Position numbers and translations under genes: made by a program. The notes beneath the pieces were generated by a model, which did not search any database, was not told the origin of the DNA, and was given only the letters and a program-made list of their open reading frames with translations. DNA of 61,896 bases from a virus: positions 1 to 61,896 of IMG/VR virus record IMGVR_UViG_3300030103_002748; one strand, written 5' to 3'. Below, one piece after another: positions 48,585 through 58,576 of the stretch (position 1 is the stretch's first letter; every line of letters begins with the position of its first letter).

Positions 48585-50837
48585 TTAATTCCCAGTGTTT
48601 ATGCTGATTGGGTAAGGGGCACTTATGCTACCTTGTTGGGCCATGTTTTCTAAAATTCTTCTAAACCGCGCTTCGGGCACTGCTTGAGTGGCACCGGAGC
48701 CCTGAGTCTGAAGAGCGTTAGTGATTGCGTTTAAATTTCTTAATTGTGTTTCCAAGTTTTCTTTAACAAAACTAAACTTTTGTCTTTCCTCTTGACTCAG
48801 GTTTTGACTGAGGAACCCATTAGTTCGGTTCAAATCTTCCTGCATCTGTCCTCTAAGGAAGTCGTACATACCTAAAGCTTGGGGTCGGTTAGTAAAAAGC
48901 GAATTAGTAGCTGGGAAGAGTTGTTTAAGTTCACGTCTCGTTTCGTCGGAAGCTCTACCAGGCCGAGCAGCCAACATAGCCTCAATGCTTATGATTTCAA
49001 AACCCTTTAACGCTGCTTCGGCATTGTTTTCTGCTTGTGTGCCCGCAGCAGCTTCTGCGGCTCCTGGGCCTAAAATTCCAAACAATGCGGGAAGATTAGT
49101 GTTAATGGTCTTGTCAATTTTAGCCCAAGTTCCAAATTGACCAGATATTGGGTAACTCATGATTGCTTGTTCGAATTGAGTCGGCTGTTCCTGATATTCA
49201 GGGAACTGTAGGCTGTTTAACTCTTGCAAACTAAAGATGTCAGTTTTTTCACCGTCTGGTTGAGCTTCCTCTTGTCCATCAAGTGAGGTGGTCTGCGGTT
49301 CTTGGAGATATTCGGGAAGCTGGACAGGTATGCCTCGACGACGTGCCGCCAGAATGGCGTCATTCCACTCATTCGGCAGTCGGTCAAAGTCTTCTGTCAT
49401 TATTTCGTTTCCGGTAGGACCAAATTGTCCAGTCGGTTTCAAAACTTTTTGCGTTTTCTGTTGTATCGCAGCATTCAGACGAGTCAGCTTGTCCCTCGGA
49501 ATCATGGTGACCTGCGTATTCTGTAGTTGATTCAACAACTCGGAATCAGCAAACTGACCCTCTATTTGGGCTGCGTTAAGCTCTATGGCGTCTGGAGCTT
49601 TAAGCGCCTCGGGGATTTCACCCTCTATACCTATCTCTATACCACCATTATCTGTCAAGTCTTGAGCATATGCTGCTTGGTCCGCTGGGTTTGAAAGGTT
49701 GTAGTTTCTGACGTCACCGTTAGGCATTTCAAGACGCTTAAAATTATCGACGTCAAAAGTTGCCGTTCCTGGTTCAATGTCTCCTGTTTTCTTCAAAATC
49801 GCAGTGTTTCTAAATCCCATATTAAGAGAGGCGGCCTTTTCCCTGCCCGCAGGTGTGCTGATGTCGATTAGTTCAGAAACAGGACGTCCTGTTGTAGCGT
49901 CTATAAACTGCCTGAAATCGGGTTCCCGTGGCTCTATAGACTTTTTATACCTCTCTAAAAGCATTTCGTTTTGCAACTCTGCGGCTCTTTCAGCCGCTGC
50001 CGCAGCCGCAGCTTTTCTGGCTTGTTCCTGGTCTAAGGCAAACTGCGCCGCAGGCGCATTTATGTTTTGTCGCATCAACTGATCAACAGCCATATCTGCC
50101 TCAGAGCCAGCACCCAGGGCCTCAAAGACAGTGGGCAGAATTTGCTGCGCTGCGCTTTCGCCTAAACGAGGCTGCCTTGTCAACCCTTGTAGTCCGGCCT
50201 GCATCAACCCTCTAGACGTAGCTCTGCGTCTAAGAGCCTCTGGATCAAGCCCCAGGGTGTCTTGCAGGAAAGCCTGTTGGCTCTCAAAATCTGCCATGCG
50301 TGGATCACCACCATCTTGCATTTTCACAGGAGCTTGACGCATGATCCCTGCGCCCATGTTGCCCTGCATCGGGGCGTTCGCTTGCGGCATCCCCGCCATC
50401 AACTGACCTATGCCGCTGTCGGCAGCTCCTTTTTCGGTCATCATGATTGTAGGCTGCACCATCGTAAGGACGCTGGTCGGTGTGCTTTGAGCGTCATTGG
50501 GTCCAACATACTCAGCCAGCTCCTGATACCGGGCAGCGATAGGCTTCTGATTGCCTCTGAAGGCGTTGATTAACTCTTCTGGACCCTGGGCCGTGGCCAG
50601 ATCGGCCTTGGCCTTGTCGGCTACCATACTGGCTATGCCCTGGCTGTCAGGAGCCTTGGGCCGTGAAGGGGCAGCAGGGATGCGTGGAGCAGGAGCCATT
50701 GGGGCATTAGACGGTCTCATTGGCGGCATAGCGCCAGAGGGGGCTCGTGCCATCGGCATATTCGCCGTCGGAGTGGGAAGGCGGGGGGTAGCGGCCCCAC
50801 CCTGCTGCATAAACATTGGTCTTTTATAAAGGTTCAT
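48585..50837 (-). CDS. Large putative internal virion protein, 750 residues
   Basis: The first 90 residues are Pro/Ala/Met-rich (PTPTANMPMARAPSGAMPPM). The middle is helical with an Ala-rich stretch (KAAAAAAAERAAELQNEMLL). The C-terminal part is globular (AMLAARPGRASDETRRELKQ and following). No known domain. Lies in a row with other large virion candidates, 5 bases from the 1337-residue gene. Confidence 0.55.
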   Translation of the reverse strand: MNLYKRPMFMQQGGAATPRLPTPTANMPMARAPSGAMPPMRPSNAPMAPAPRIPAAPSRPKAPDSQGIASMVADKAKADLATAQGPEELINAFRGNQKPIAARYQELAEYVGPNDAQSTPTSVLTMVQPTIMMTEKGAADSGIGQLMAGMPQANAPMQGNMGAGIMRQAPVKMQDGGDPRMADFESQQAFLQDTLGLDPEALRRRATSRGLMQAGLQGLTRQPRLGESAAQQILPTVFEALGAGSEADMAVDQLMRQNINAPAAQFALDQEQARKAAAAAAAERAAELQNEMLLERYKKSIEPREPDFRQFIDATTGRPVSELIDISTPAGREKAASLNMGFRNTAILKKTGDIEPGTATFDVDNFKRLEMPNGDVRNYNLSNPADQAAYAQDLTDNGGIEIGIEGEIPEALKAPDAIELNAAQIEGQFADSELLNQLQNTQVTMIPRDKLTRLNAAIQQKTQKVLKPTGQFGPTGNEIMTEDFDRLPNEWNDAILAARRRGIPVQLPEYLQEPQTTSLDGQEEAQPDGEKTDIFSLQELNSLQFPEYQEQPTQFEQAIMSYPISGQFGTWAKIDKTINTNLPALFGILGPGAAEAAAGTQAENNAEAALKGFEIISIEAMLAARPGRASDETRRELKQLFPATNSLFTNRPQALGMYDFLRGQMQEDLNRTNGFLSQNLSQEERQKFSFVKENLETQLRNLNAITNALQTQGSGATQAVPEARFRRILENMAQQGSISAPYPISINTGN

Positions 50838-50845
50838 ATCTGATC

Positions 50846-51994
50846 CTATGCGACTCCCGCTGACAATGCTCCGAGGCCCGCGATTCCCGTGCTGATGGCT
50901 TGCGCGGCAGCACTTTGTGTTGGGTTACTGGTGTAAGTTGCCTTTGAAGCTCTGGCAGGCACTCCAGATAAAATATCCTGTAGGTAGGCATATTGGTCAG
51001 AGGGAAACTCTTGTCGATCTATATTGGTTAACCGCATGGCATCCAAAACATTTTGCTCTACCAGTTGTTCCTGACCACCTAATTGATTAAGAGCAGAAAC
51101 ATCAGAACGTGCCTCTCTGGCCGCAATCGGACCAAGAGCAGCCTCTTGCTGACCAATAGTGCCAATGCCTCGTGCTACATCGCCCAGTATTTGTACGTCC
51201 CTCTGTCCTACGGTTCCCAGGGCTTGGCCTATGTTACCGAGATATGCGCCGCCGGTAAGGGCACGACGCTGCTGTGCTTCTTGTGCCTGCTGTGCAGCAC
51301 TCAGTGCTTCGCTGTAACCCGCTGTGCGTAGTCTAGACAAAGCGTCCAGTTCTTGACGGTTCAGACCCTCGATGGCCTGTTGCCTGGCTATTTCAGCCCT
51401 CGAACCACCAAAAGCACCCTTATCTATGGCGGTTGCCGCTGATATGGCGTCCTGCTCTCGTCTGGCACGATCAAAGTCTCTTTGCACTTGCCCAACAACT
51501 TCATCCTCAAACGGATTGAAAAAAGCCGATATGCCTGAGCTGGGGTCATCTAACGTCCCTGGACGGAATGCGTCCATGCCTCCTTGTATAGCTGTTGCAC
51601 CAGCCTCTCCGTATTGAAAAGGGGTCTCACGGGTTTCACCAGCTAACTGCGCGGCCTGTTCAAGTAGAGCCTGTCCACGTTGAAGACCACCAAGGCCACC
51701 CTGGATATACGGCATAAAGCCACCCAGGTTTTCCTGGGTCAACATCCGCGCCTGTTGTTGCATCGGTGTAAGACCGGCAACTTGGCGAGTGGGAGGGAAA
51801 AGTTGACCGGTTCCGGTCTCAACCATATCAAATATTTCATTCCCAGCTTCGTCTTTCTTGCCTGTGGGAACACGCTGAAAGCCCAGGCGCTGATTGACCA
51901 GATCAAAGGCAGACTCAAACAGACCCCGTTTATACGCCTCGGTATACGGGTCTTCTCTTTCAACGATCTCCTGGGTCATTATGCCGTTAGACAT
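50846..51994 (-). CDS. Putative virion core protein, 382 residues
   Basis: Helical, Gln/Ala/Gly-rich. Elements include LTPMQQQARMLTQENLGGFM, EVVGQVQRDFDRARREQDAI and GAFGGSRAEIARQQAIEGLN; the last is a pattern seen in many podovirus internal proteins. Ends with an Ala-rich tail. Probably an internal or ejected virion protein; no catalytic motif. Confidence 0.6.
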   Translation of the reverse strand: MSNGIMTQEIVEREDPYTEAYKRGLFESAFDLVNQRLGFQRVPTGKKDEAGNEIFDMVETGTGQLFPPTRQVAGLTPMQQQARMLTQENLGGFMPYIQGGLGGLQRGQALLEQAAQLAGETRETPFQYGEAGATAIQGGMDAFRPGTLDDPSSGISAFFNPFEDEVVGQVQRDFDRARREQDAISAATAIDKGAFGGSRAEIARQQAIEGLNRQELDALSRLRTAGYSEALSAAQQAQEAQQRRALTGGAYLGNIGQALGTVGQRDVQILGDVARGIGTIGQQEAALGPIAAREARSDVSALNQLGGQEQLVEQNVLDAMRLTNIDRQEFPSDQYAYLQDILSGVPARASKATYTSNPTQSAAAQAISTGIAGLGALSAGVA

Positions 51995-52899
51995 TACGCC
52001 ACACTCCTTTCAAAATTGTTCATCATGTCGTACATGCGACGTATCCCAGCCTCTCGGTTACCGTCCCCTGCTCCGCGCACAGCTTTGGCGGTCATCACAA
52101 ACTCACCGTCACTGAGCATAGCAGGGATGTCGTCTGAGGTTTCTGTCCCTGGCCCGGCTATAGCACCCGTTTTACGTGGGAAGCCACCGTCAGCCATAGC
52201 AGCGGGCCGTGCGACTTGAGGTACGCCTGGACGATACGTGCCAGGGTATTTGGCCTGCAAATCTATGTTGCCAATACCGCCATACGGGCCCGGTAGAACA
52301 TTTGACATGTCCGGGTCAAAGAACCCGTCTTTGTATGCTAGAAACGTCGCTAACGCGCCCAAAGGTCCAAATTTACGCAACCTATCCGGGTTACCCGCAG
52401 GGTCTGGGAAGAAAAGCTGTTTGAGAGCAGACATTCTACCGCCATCTCCGGTAACCACGTCGCCCAGAGCCTCCATAATCCCACGATTGTCGATGTCGGT
52501 TACGTTCACATCTTTAACTTCAGTAGGAAACAGAGAGGGAAACAAATCAGCTTTCGCTTCCTCCTCCGATATACCCTTATTCATAGCCAGAAAGTCTACT
52601 TGTTGTTGTTGCTTTTGGGACAGGGGAACGGGTTGTCTTTGAATTGTAGGGGCCGTGCGGCCGCGTGAAACAGTGACATTTTGCCGGGATGGCACAGGGG
52701 TTCCAGGCTGCTGCTGTTGCTGCCTAAAAAAGTCTAAAGGGGAGTCCTTGCCTGAGATCGCAGTGAGTGCAGCGAGGCCCGCCTGCTGCTTGAAGGCATC
52801 GCCGTAGTCTTGCCCGGTCACAAGGGACTGTATACCGGCGTTGACAGCGGTATCTACAGTTTTACCTAACAGCTCTCTAAAAAGTTCTGCGCTCATCAA
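51994..52899 (-). CDS. Virion protein with SDDIPAMLSDGEFVMTAKAV tail
   Basis: 301 residues. N-terminal helical part, a Pro-rich middle and a C-terminus with GPGTETSDDIPAMLSDGEFV followed by MTAKAVRGAG. This motif recurs at the C-termini of marine phage structural proteins. The ~60-residue end may be a docking or oligomerisation element. Function unknown; the start overlaps the upstream zinc-ribbon gene. Confidence 0.6.
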   Translation of the reverse strand: MMSAELFRELLGKTVDTAVNAGIQSLVTGQDYGDAFKQQAGLAALTAISGKDSPLDFFRQQQQQPGTPVPSRQNVTVSRGRTAPTIQRQPVPLSQKQQQQVDFLAMNKGISEEEAKADLFPSLFPTEVKDVNVTDIDNRGIMEALGDVVTGDGGRMSALKQLFFPDPAGNPDRLRKFGPLGALATFLAYKDGFFDPDMSNVLPGPYGGIGNIDLQAKYPGTYRPGVPQVARPAAMADGGFPRKTGAIAGPGTETSDDIPAMLSDGEFVMTAKAVRGAGDGNREAGIRRMYDMMNNFERSVA

Positions 52900-53126
52900 G
52901 CCTCACCCTTTATCGCTTCTGGAGCAGTGACCGTGATTTCGGTATGTCTGCTCTCTGCGCCAGTCCACGGATTGTCGCACTGGGGACACCGACCTGAAGG
53001 GTAGGAAGCTATTTCCGCAGGAGTATCGACCAAATTGTCACAAGATGCACACTGGATTCTATCAACACTAGTAGCAGGCCGCCAGTTCGAGCCGTCGTTC
53101 ATCGTAATTACTGTTTCATCGCTCAT
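52896..53126 (-). CDS. Small zinc-ribbon protein
   Basis: 76 residues. IQCASCDNLVDT and GRCPQCDNPW give two CxxC pairs. Acidic ends. ATGA-type overlaps on both sides. Sits between nozzle-side and internal virion genes; structural zinc-binding protein or assembly factor, not resolved. Confidence 0.6.
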   Translation of the reverse strand: MSDETVITMNDGSNWRPATSVDRIQCASCDNLVDTPAEIASYPSGRCPQCDNPWTGAESRHTEITVTAPEAIKGEA

Positions 53127-53425
53127 GATATTGTCACCGTAACAGAGCCCACACTACCCGTGGCGGATGATCCACGTAAATTTGGCTCATTTGCTAAACT
53201 TATTTTAAGAAACCCATTTTTCTCGTATACCGCCCCTGTTTCAAGGCCCTGATCGTCCCCAGACTGTAGGTTAGTCAGAGTTAGATTCGTGTGCCGTGCA
53301 TCGCCAGGGTTCTGTAATTGCTGCAAAAACAACAAAAACGCCCTCTGCACCTCTGCTTGATGGCTCTGTTGGTAGGTGTCTGGCGCATTAGGAAAGAATA
53401 ACCTTGTTAAGCTACGCGAAGACAC
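53123..53425 (-). CDS. Small protein ending in a VGSVTV repeat unit
   Basis: 100 residues. SLTRLFFPNAPDTYQQSHQA and QRAFLLFLQQLQNP in the first half. The C-terminus SSATGSVGSVTVTIS matches one unit of the repeat protein at 7794-8699 and the end of the protein at 10072-10377. Lies next to the nozzle-like gene; likely a small tail component. Confidence 0.55.
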   Translation of the reverse strand: MSSRSLTRLFFPNAPDTYQQSHQAEVQRAFLLFLQQLQNPGDARHTNLTLTNLQSGDDQGLETGAVYEKNGFLKISLANEPNLRGSSATGSVGSVTVTIS

Positions 53426-55350
53426 TATCTTCTGCCATCCTGTCTAGCATCCACACGAGCGGTGCCCAAACGCCATTGCATATCTATGCTATCGGACTGA
53501 ACTTTCAGAGCGAAAGACCGCCCTCGCAATCGAACGAACGCTTGCTCGGTAAACTGCTCTACTGGTGTCGTGGCACTTTGCGTCACCGCAGAATCTTTGG
53601 TTTGCAGATACTGACCTCCAGGAAAGTTTCTCGCCTGAAGCGTAAAATCTGCGCTGGGACCGTTGGTTACGGACCCATCAAAGGTAATATCCGGTATTAG
53701 CCTGCTGAGAAAAACAAAATTGTTGCCCTCACCAATACTGAGCTGGCTGCTTTCTATAAAGCTCGTCATCGGCGTCGGTGGGTTGGTGCTGCCGTCATTC
53801 AGACCGTTTTCATGATCATACAGGTAACCATCTGTGCTTGCCGCTAATGGAAAGTTGTTTACCCCACGGTCTAGCCACACAGTGCGAGGCAGAGTACCAA
53901 AGTACCAAACCTTTTCCTCATAATTGTAGATAACGTATCGATCTATTTCTGTGGAGCTGGCAGACGGATAAAACCACCAAACCTCTGAGTTGCTGCTGTT
54001 AAGGGCCGCTGTGACCTTTTCCGACTGAGAGCTATTGAAGTCATTAAAAACATAACTTCTTACCGTGCAAGGCAGCTTTTGTACCTGCCCGTTGTACACA
54101 TAAAAGTCCTCGAAACCCATCCAGAAAACGGCATCGTCCACAGCTTTTGCTGCCATCGGTCCCATAATTGTAGTGTTTTCTGATATTTGGGACACACCAA
54201 AGGTAAAAGGTGGGCCCAAGAACTGCAAACTGTGTACAGATACGTCTGTGAACACCAGTACCTGGCTTTTGGTCTCCACCGCAGTGATGATCTCAGACCC
54301 AGAGCTAATACGAAGCTCCCCCGCCGTGTTTGTGGCTTCTGCTTTCCAGGTGGTTAAAGACTCCTGACTGCTAAATCTAATCAACAAGGGGTCCTGGGTG
54401 CCAATGCTAGTCTCTCCGTCGCAACCAAAAACAAGCACGTGACGGTCTCTATCTGAGACTAAGACCTGTTTGGCTATGGTGGGGGTTTCAGCGTCAGCAT
54501 TCGTTAAAGACGCTAGAGCGGTAACACGATCTGTGCCAAGAGCGTCTGCACTGGTATCCCAGAAGAAGATACCACCGTCACGGACGCAGGATAGAAGGTC
54601 TTCACCAAAATTATCTTGCGTCCAAATACGCAGGGTGTTGACCACCGTCAATGCGGAGGCAGTGCCCCAAGTTCCGCCACCCCAGGTTCCTGCACCCCAT
54701 CCTGTGCCGGTAACTACGTTGGTCAAGCCAGTGTTTATTTGATATTTACCAACGACGCTAGAGCCCCCGTTACCTGTGTCTGAGCTGTTAGCGGTCACCG
54801 GAGTGGCGCTTATTTGACCGTCTACAGTGATGCTTTTAATGGTGGTGGAGGCAGCACGAGCGGATATCTTGTAACTGTCAACATTAACAACTTCAGTAAT
54901 TTGGTATTCCTGATTCAGCACGTTTGCCGTGATGTTACCGCCAAGAGAAGCAGCACCACTAAAAGTCACAAAGTCGTTCTGTGCTGCTCCATGATTCGTG
55001 TCCGTGACCGTTATAACTGACGATCCGTTGGTCGCGGAAAAGGTGACGTCACCCGCAGCCGTGGTGGAGCGAATGGGTGTTACATCGTAAAACTCTCCAC
55101 CCTGGTTTATGTAAAGCTTCAGACTTGTGCCAACTCCAGTGAGCTTGGTGCCAGACAACGTAACCCAGGTATGCAGGGACCTAGCTGTGCCCAGAAAACT
55201 GTTGTCCCCGTTCTTTTGCCAACCGCCTATTTTTTCGGGTAAGCCAAAACGAAAACGCACCTTATCAGAGTTAAACCATCCGCCTTCATTGGTATATGAG
55301 GTAGTTTCTCGGTTTACGCCAGGTCTAAATTGTAATTTTGTAAGTGGCAT
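53425..55350 (-). CDS. Tail nozzle/stabilisation-like protein (P22 gp10-type)
   Basis: 641 residues. The start PLTKLQFRPGVNRETTSYTN and GGWFNSDKVRFRFGLPEKIG is typical of podovirus tail proteins equivalent to P22 gp10 or SU10 nozzle. Beta-rich throughout, with repeated Trp/Gly strands (GWGAGTWGGGTWG; FWMGFEDFYVYNG). Expected to form the hexameric tail tube tip below the adaptors. Confidence 0.7.
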   Translation of the reverse strand: MPLTKLQFRPGVNRETTSYTNEGGWFNSDKVRFRFGLPEKIGGWQKNGDNSFLGTARSLHTWVTLSGTKLTGVGTSLKLYINQGGEFYDVTPIRSTTAAGDVTFSATNGSSVITVTDTNHGAAQNDFVTFSGAASLGGNITANVLNQEYQITEVVNVDSYKISARAASTTIKSITVDGQISATPVTANSSDTGNGGSSVVGKYQINTGLTNVVTGTGWGAGTWGGGTWGTASALTVVNTLRIWTQDNFGEDLLSCVRDGGIFFWDTSADALGTDRVTALASLTNADAETPTIAKQVLVSDRDRHVLVFGCDGETSIGTQDPLLIRFSSQESLTTWKAEATNTAGELRISSGSEIITAVETKSQVLVFTDVSVHSLQFLGPPFTFGVSQISENTTIMGPMAAKAVDDAVFWMGFEDFYVYNGQVQKLPCTVRSYVFNDFNSSQSEKVTAALNSSNSEVWWFYPSASSTEIDRYVIYNYEEKVWYFGTLPRTVWLDRGVNNFPLAASTDGYLYDHENGLNDGSTNPPTPMTSFIESSQLSIGEGNNFVFLSRLIPDITFDGSVTNGPSADFTLQARNFPGGQYLQTKDSAVTQSATTPVEQFTEQAFVRLRGRSFALKVQSDSIDMQWRLGTARVDARQDGRR

Positions 55351-55352
55351 TT

Positions 55353-55856
55353 TTACTCTTCAGTATTTAAGGGATTGTCTAAAATGCGTTGTATTCTTTC
55401 CTCAAGATCGTCGCGCATTTCACGCAATTCATTATCTATGTCTCTTAAACTGTCGTTGACTCGTTCTTCCAAAGCATACACATCATCTCGAAGTTCTCTC
55501 GTAGCTAAAACGACAGAGTCATCTGTGTCTCTGGCAACACGCTCTACAATGTCTATGTCGGACTGTAGACGATCCATATTGTTCATTAACTCCACAATAT
55601 CTTGATCTATTGCTCTTTTCACCGCCTCTATTAACACATCGGCAGCGTCTAGTTTGGTGTCTAACACAGCAAGCTCTTCATCATATGAGCTGAAATCAGG
55701 CGATACATACGATGTTATCGCCTCTTCCGCCGTAAGAAGTCTTTGATACAGCTCAAAACCACCCCATAACGCAGCACCAATACTACCCAAAAACGGTATA
55801 ACAAGCAGTAACTTGCCACCTGAAACCTTTACGTCTCCAAATTCTACCTCTGCCAC
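55353..55856 (-). CDS. Membrane-anchored coiled-coil protein
   Basis: 167 residues. One hydrophobic segment near residues 14-36 (KLLLVIPFLGSIGAALWGGF), then a long acidic coiled coil to the end (DDVYALEERVNDSLRDIDNE and neighbours). Similar in shape to the 75-residue protein at 2865-3092 but longer. It starts inside the NIDO-like gene by 13 bases. A membrane-contacting virion or lysis role is possible. Confidence 0.6.
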   Translation of the reverse strand: MAEVEFGDVKVSGGKLLLVIPFLGSIGAALWGGFELYQRLLTAEEAITSYVSPDFSSYDEELAVLDTKLDAADVLIEAVKRAIDQDIVELMNNMDRLQSDIDIVERVARDTDDSVVLATRELRDDVYALEERVNDSLRDIDNELREMRDDLEERIQRILDNPLNTEE

Positions 55857-57733
55857 TGTAACTCCACTAAATCGTTGTATCCATCTGTTCCGGTTATACG
55901 CAGCAATCCTCTTGGGTCTACCGTAGGAGCATTGTCTGGGTACATCTGCGTACTTTCATAAAACTCCCTATCGGTTAAATTCACGTTTTGGTATTGATTA
56001 AACGCCGGATTGTTTGAAATCAAAAACACCGCTAGGCTCTGGTCAGTAAAACCTCCAGTGTCTCCAATATCTTCCAACTCATTTTCTAAGCTCTGTTCAA
56101 GGTCCTGTTGACTCATCGTCTGTATTTGGGCCTCGGCGCGTTGGACGGTGCGTTGCTCTTGTTGACTTGGGGGAGCTACGTCAAACCGACTAAAATCCGG
56201 TAGTTGTGCGGACAGAAATTGTCCTATGGACTGCCCTGTGGCTATTGCATCGTTGAAATCCTGCTCAAACTGCATTTGACTCGGAGGAGCTAAGTCTTCT
56301 TGCGTAAGTCCGTTAGACTCCTGTTGATCGGCCTGAGTAGTTACTGTTTGCGTTATTTGCTGTTGCATACCTGCTACAGCTTGATCCGGGCCTGTATTCT
56401 CAAATATGTTCATATTCTGTGGTTGAGAGCCAAATGACTGCGATTGTCCCGACAAACTTAAAGCGATACCCACGACATCTACTGCGGGCTTCACTGCTGC
56501 GCTAACTCTTTCAGCAGCGGGCTCTGCTCTGGTCTCAGCGGCTACCTCAACCGAGGCAGCTTTGGTTTGCGCTTCCACAGCTTGCACCTCTCGAACCACT
56601 GGCTCTGCTCTAATAACCACTCGCTCTGGGGCGGGCTCTGGTCTTGGCTCGCGTGTAACCTGGACTACTTCTGCAACGGCTTCTACAACTTCAACCGCTC
56701 TAGCCTCTCGGACTTCTTCGACCTGTGTTGGTTCACCGGTAATCTCTGGTGCTTGTTGCTGCTGTTGTTGGTCTTGTCTAACTGGCTCTCCCGTGGGTGC
56801 CCTACCCATCACCTGGGGGCCACCAAACATCTGCTGCTGTGGTGCATCTTGGTAGACCTGTGGTTGCGATAACTGTGTCAGAACCCGTGGTCTGCCCATA
56901 GCGTCAGGCTGATCAAGATGCATAAAATCATCCGCCGAATCACCAAAAACTGTATCTGTAGCTTGTTCTGCATAGCTGGGTGGAGCGGACGCTGCCTCTC
57001 CACCTCCGCCTTGTTGCTGGTTTAAGGTGCTTGCAGACATTATTAAACTAGCTACGCCGTTGTTTAATCCAAAAGTTGTACTGCCGCCATAGTTCTGAAC
57101 ATCATTGGTGGTGAAACCATTCATTTCCCATTCTTGTGTCCAAGAGCCACCGTATCCATCACCATTTGGAAAATTAGGGCCACCATACCAACCAACAAAT
57201 GCCTTGTGGTGAAAGCTCACATTGACATCTTGGTACTCAAATTTAAACCCACCTGTACGATCTAGCGTTAATCCGAAGGTATTTTCGTTTGTGGTGGCAT
57301 ATTCTCTAACCTTGTTCCATAAAAAGCTGGTTGAGTCGGCGTTAGTCTTATAAAAATACCCTGCGTTAGCGTCATTACTAGTATCATCAAGATCAGTCCA
57401 CAATGGCGCAAGCATGTAAGAAAAGCTTCCCAAACCATAATCTCGCGGCATATAAGTCGGCATTCCAGTGGCGTGAGTGTAGCCATCACAGCAATACCCA
57501 TACAACGGAGCAGTCTGTTTACCAACTCCGGTGGTTGGGTTATACATCAACACAAAACCATTGGTACTCATCCAGGCATGAGTAAAAATCTGATCCAACC
57601 ACGGAAACGTATGACCCATTTCTACTGAAACGGCCTTATCATCTACTCCGCTCATGACCTGGGTCATGCCCGTAGGGTTGAGATCCGCAAAAGAGAGTGA
57701 GGGTAAAAGGCAGAGTAAAGTAAAACGCTTCAC
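55844..57733 (-). CDS. Exported NIDO-like protein with low-complexity tail
   Basis: 629 residues from a GTG at 57733, chosen because AGGAGG (57739-57744) lies 5 bases upstream and the resulting start MKRFTLLCLLPSLSFA is a signal peptide. Residues about 20-240 resemble a nidogen-type beta domain (STNGFVLMYNP, LAPLWTDLDDTSNDANAGYF, TFGLTLDRTGGFKFEYQDVN). A Gln/Glu/Val/Ala-rich region follows, then a small C-terminal domain. Function unknown. An exported phage protein may act at the cell surface. Confidence 0.6.
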   Translation of the reverse strand: MKRFTLLCLLPSLSFADLNPTGMTQVMSGVDDKAVSVEMGHTFPWLDQIFTHAWMSTNGFVLMYNPTTGVGKQTAPLYGYCCDGYTHATGMPTYMPRDYGLGSFSYMLAPLWTDLDDTSNDANAGYFYKTNADSTSFLWNKVREYATTNENTFGLTLDRTGGFKFEYQDVNVSFHHKAFVGWYGGPNFPNGDGYGGSWTQEWEMNGFTTNDVQNYGGSTTFGLNNGVASLIMSASTLNQQQGGGGEAASAPPSYAEQATDTVFGDSADDFMHLDQPDAMGRPRVLTQLSQPQVYQDAPQQQMFGGPQVMGRAPTGEPVRQDQQQQQQAPEITGEPTQVEEVREARAVEVVEAVAEVVQVTREPRPEPAPERVVIRAEPVVREVQAVEAQTKAASVEVAAETRAEPAAERVSAAVKPAVDVVGIALSLSGQSQSFGSQPQNMNIFENTGPDQAVAGMQQQITQTVTTQADQQESNGLTQEDLAPPSQMQFEQDFNDAIATGQSIGQFLSAQLPDFSRFDVAPPSQQEQRTVQRAEAQIQTMSQQDLEQSLENELEDIGDTGGFTDQSLAVFLISNNPAFNQYQNVNLTDREFYESTQMYPDNAPTVDPRGLLRITGTDGYNDLVELQWQR

Positions 57734-58560
57734 CTCAACCTCCTGTCTGGCTCCGGTATCTTGTCTGGGTTTGCGTCCCACAACACCTTTGCCTCATCGC
57801 CTATCTTGCCCTCGTAAGGACATGGTGTTCCTGCACTCATCATGCTTGACCAAACACGGTAGTCTTGGCACATGAGACTTACCGCTGCGACGCGCATACC
57901 CATGTCGTACAGGGTCTTTCCCAATTTTATACGTTCGCAGTTTTGATCACGGACAGAACGCCCAGTGGATAAACCTAGTATCTGTGTTTGCACCGCACCA
58001 GATATGCCCGTAGTGCAAAGGTCTTGGCTATAACTACTACCAATACTGGGTGCGATAGCACTAGGTGGCGGTGACTCTAGCTTTTGGGTAACACGCTGTG
58101 TTGAGTCGCTAATGCTCTGACTATTGCTAACATTGTTGTTAGTGTTCATTGCGGTAATGTCACTAACACTGTTGCTTGTCGTAAAGCTCGTGCTGTTAGA
58201 CGTAGTATTACTGGTGTTGGTATTTACGTTGGTAGCACTGCTCGTAGATACCGTGTTGTTAATATTGGTGTTGGTGTTATTGCTTGTGCTGGTATTTATA
58301 TTTTCAATAAGACCGTCATAGTTCATCGAGTTGACGTTAGTGTTCAAGCTCGTTGAATCTGTAGTGGTGTTGATAGTGCTGTTATTCGTATTGGTGTTAG
58401 TTGACGCACCCGTATAAGTTGTATTGTTCGTATTATTGTTATTATTGGTATTGTTAGACGAACTTGTACTTGTGGCAGTCGTAGTTATCTCAGTCTGCGT
58501 TTGTGCAAACAAAGGAATAGCAAAAAAACTACATATCGCTAAAACCAATAGACGTTTCAT
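57730..58560 (-). CDS. Exported Asn/Thr/Ser-rich protein with Cys domain
   Basis: 276 residues. Signal peptide MKRLLVLAICSFFAIPLFAQ; residues 22-150 are almost only Asn, Thr, Ser with few others. A C-terminal domain has paired cysteines (QDLCTTGISG, DQNCERIKLG, SLMCQDYRVW, GTPCPYEG), suggesting disulfides outside the cytoplasm. It overlaps the NIDO-like gene through GTGA. Unknown function; likely secreted or periplasmic. Confidence 0.65.
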   Translation of the reverse strand: MKRLLVLAICSFFAIPLFAQTQTEITTTATSTSSSNNTNNNNNTNNTTYTGASTNTNTNNSTINTTTDSTSLNTNVNSMNYDGLIENINTSTSNNTNTNINNTVSTSSATNVNTNTSNTTSNSTSFTTSNSVSDITAMNTNNNVSNSQSISDSTQRVTQKLESPPPSAIAPSIGSSYSQDLCTTGISGAVQTQILGLSTGRSVRDQNCERIKLGKTLYDMGMRVAAVSLMCQDYRVWSSMMSAGTPCPYEGKIGDEAKVLWDANPDKIPEPDRRLR

Positions 58561-58576
58561 TACTCATACCTAAAAT

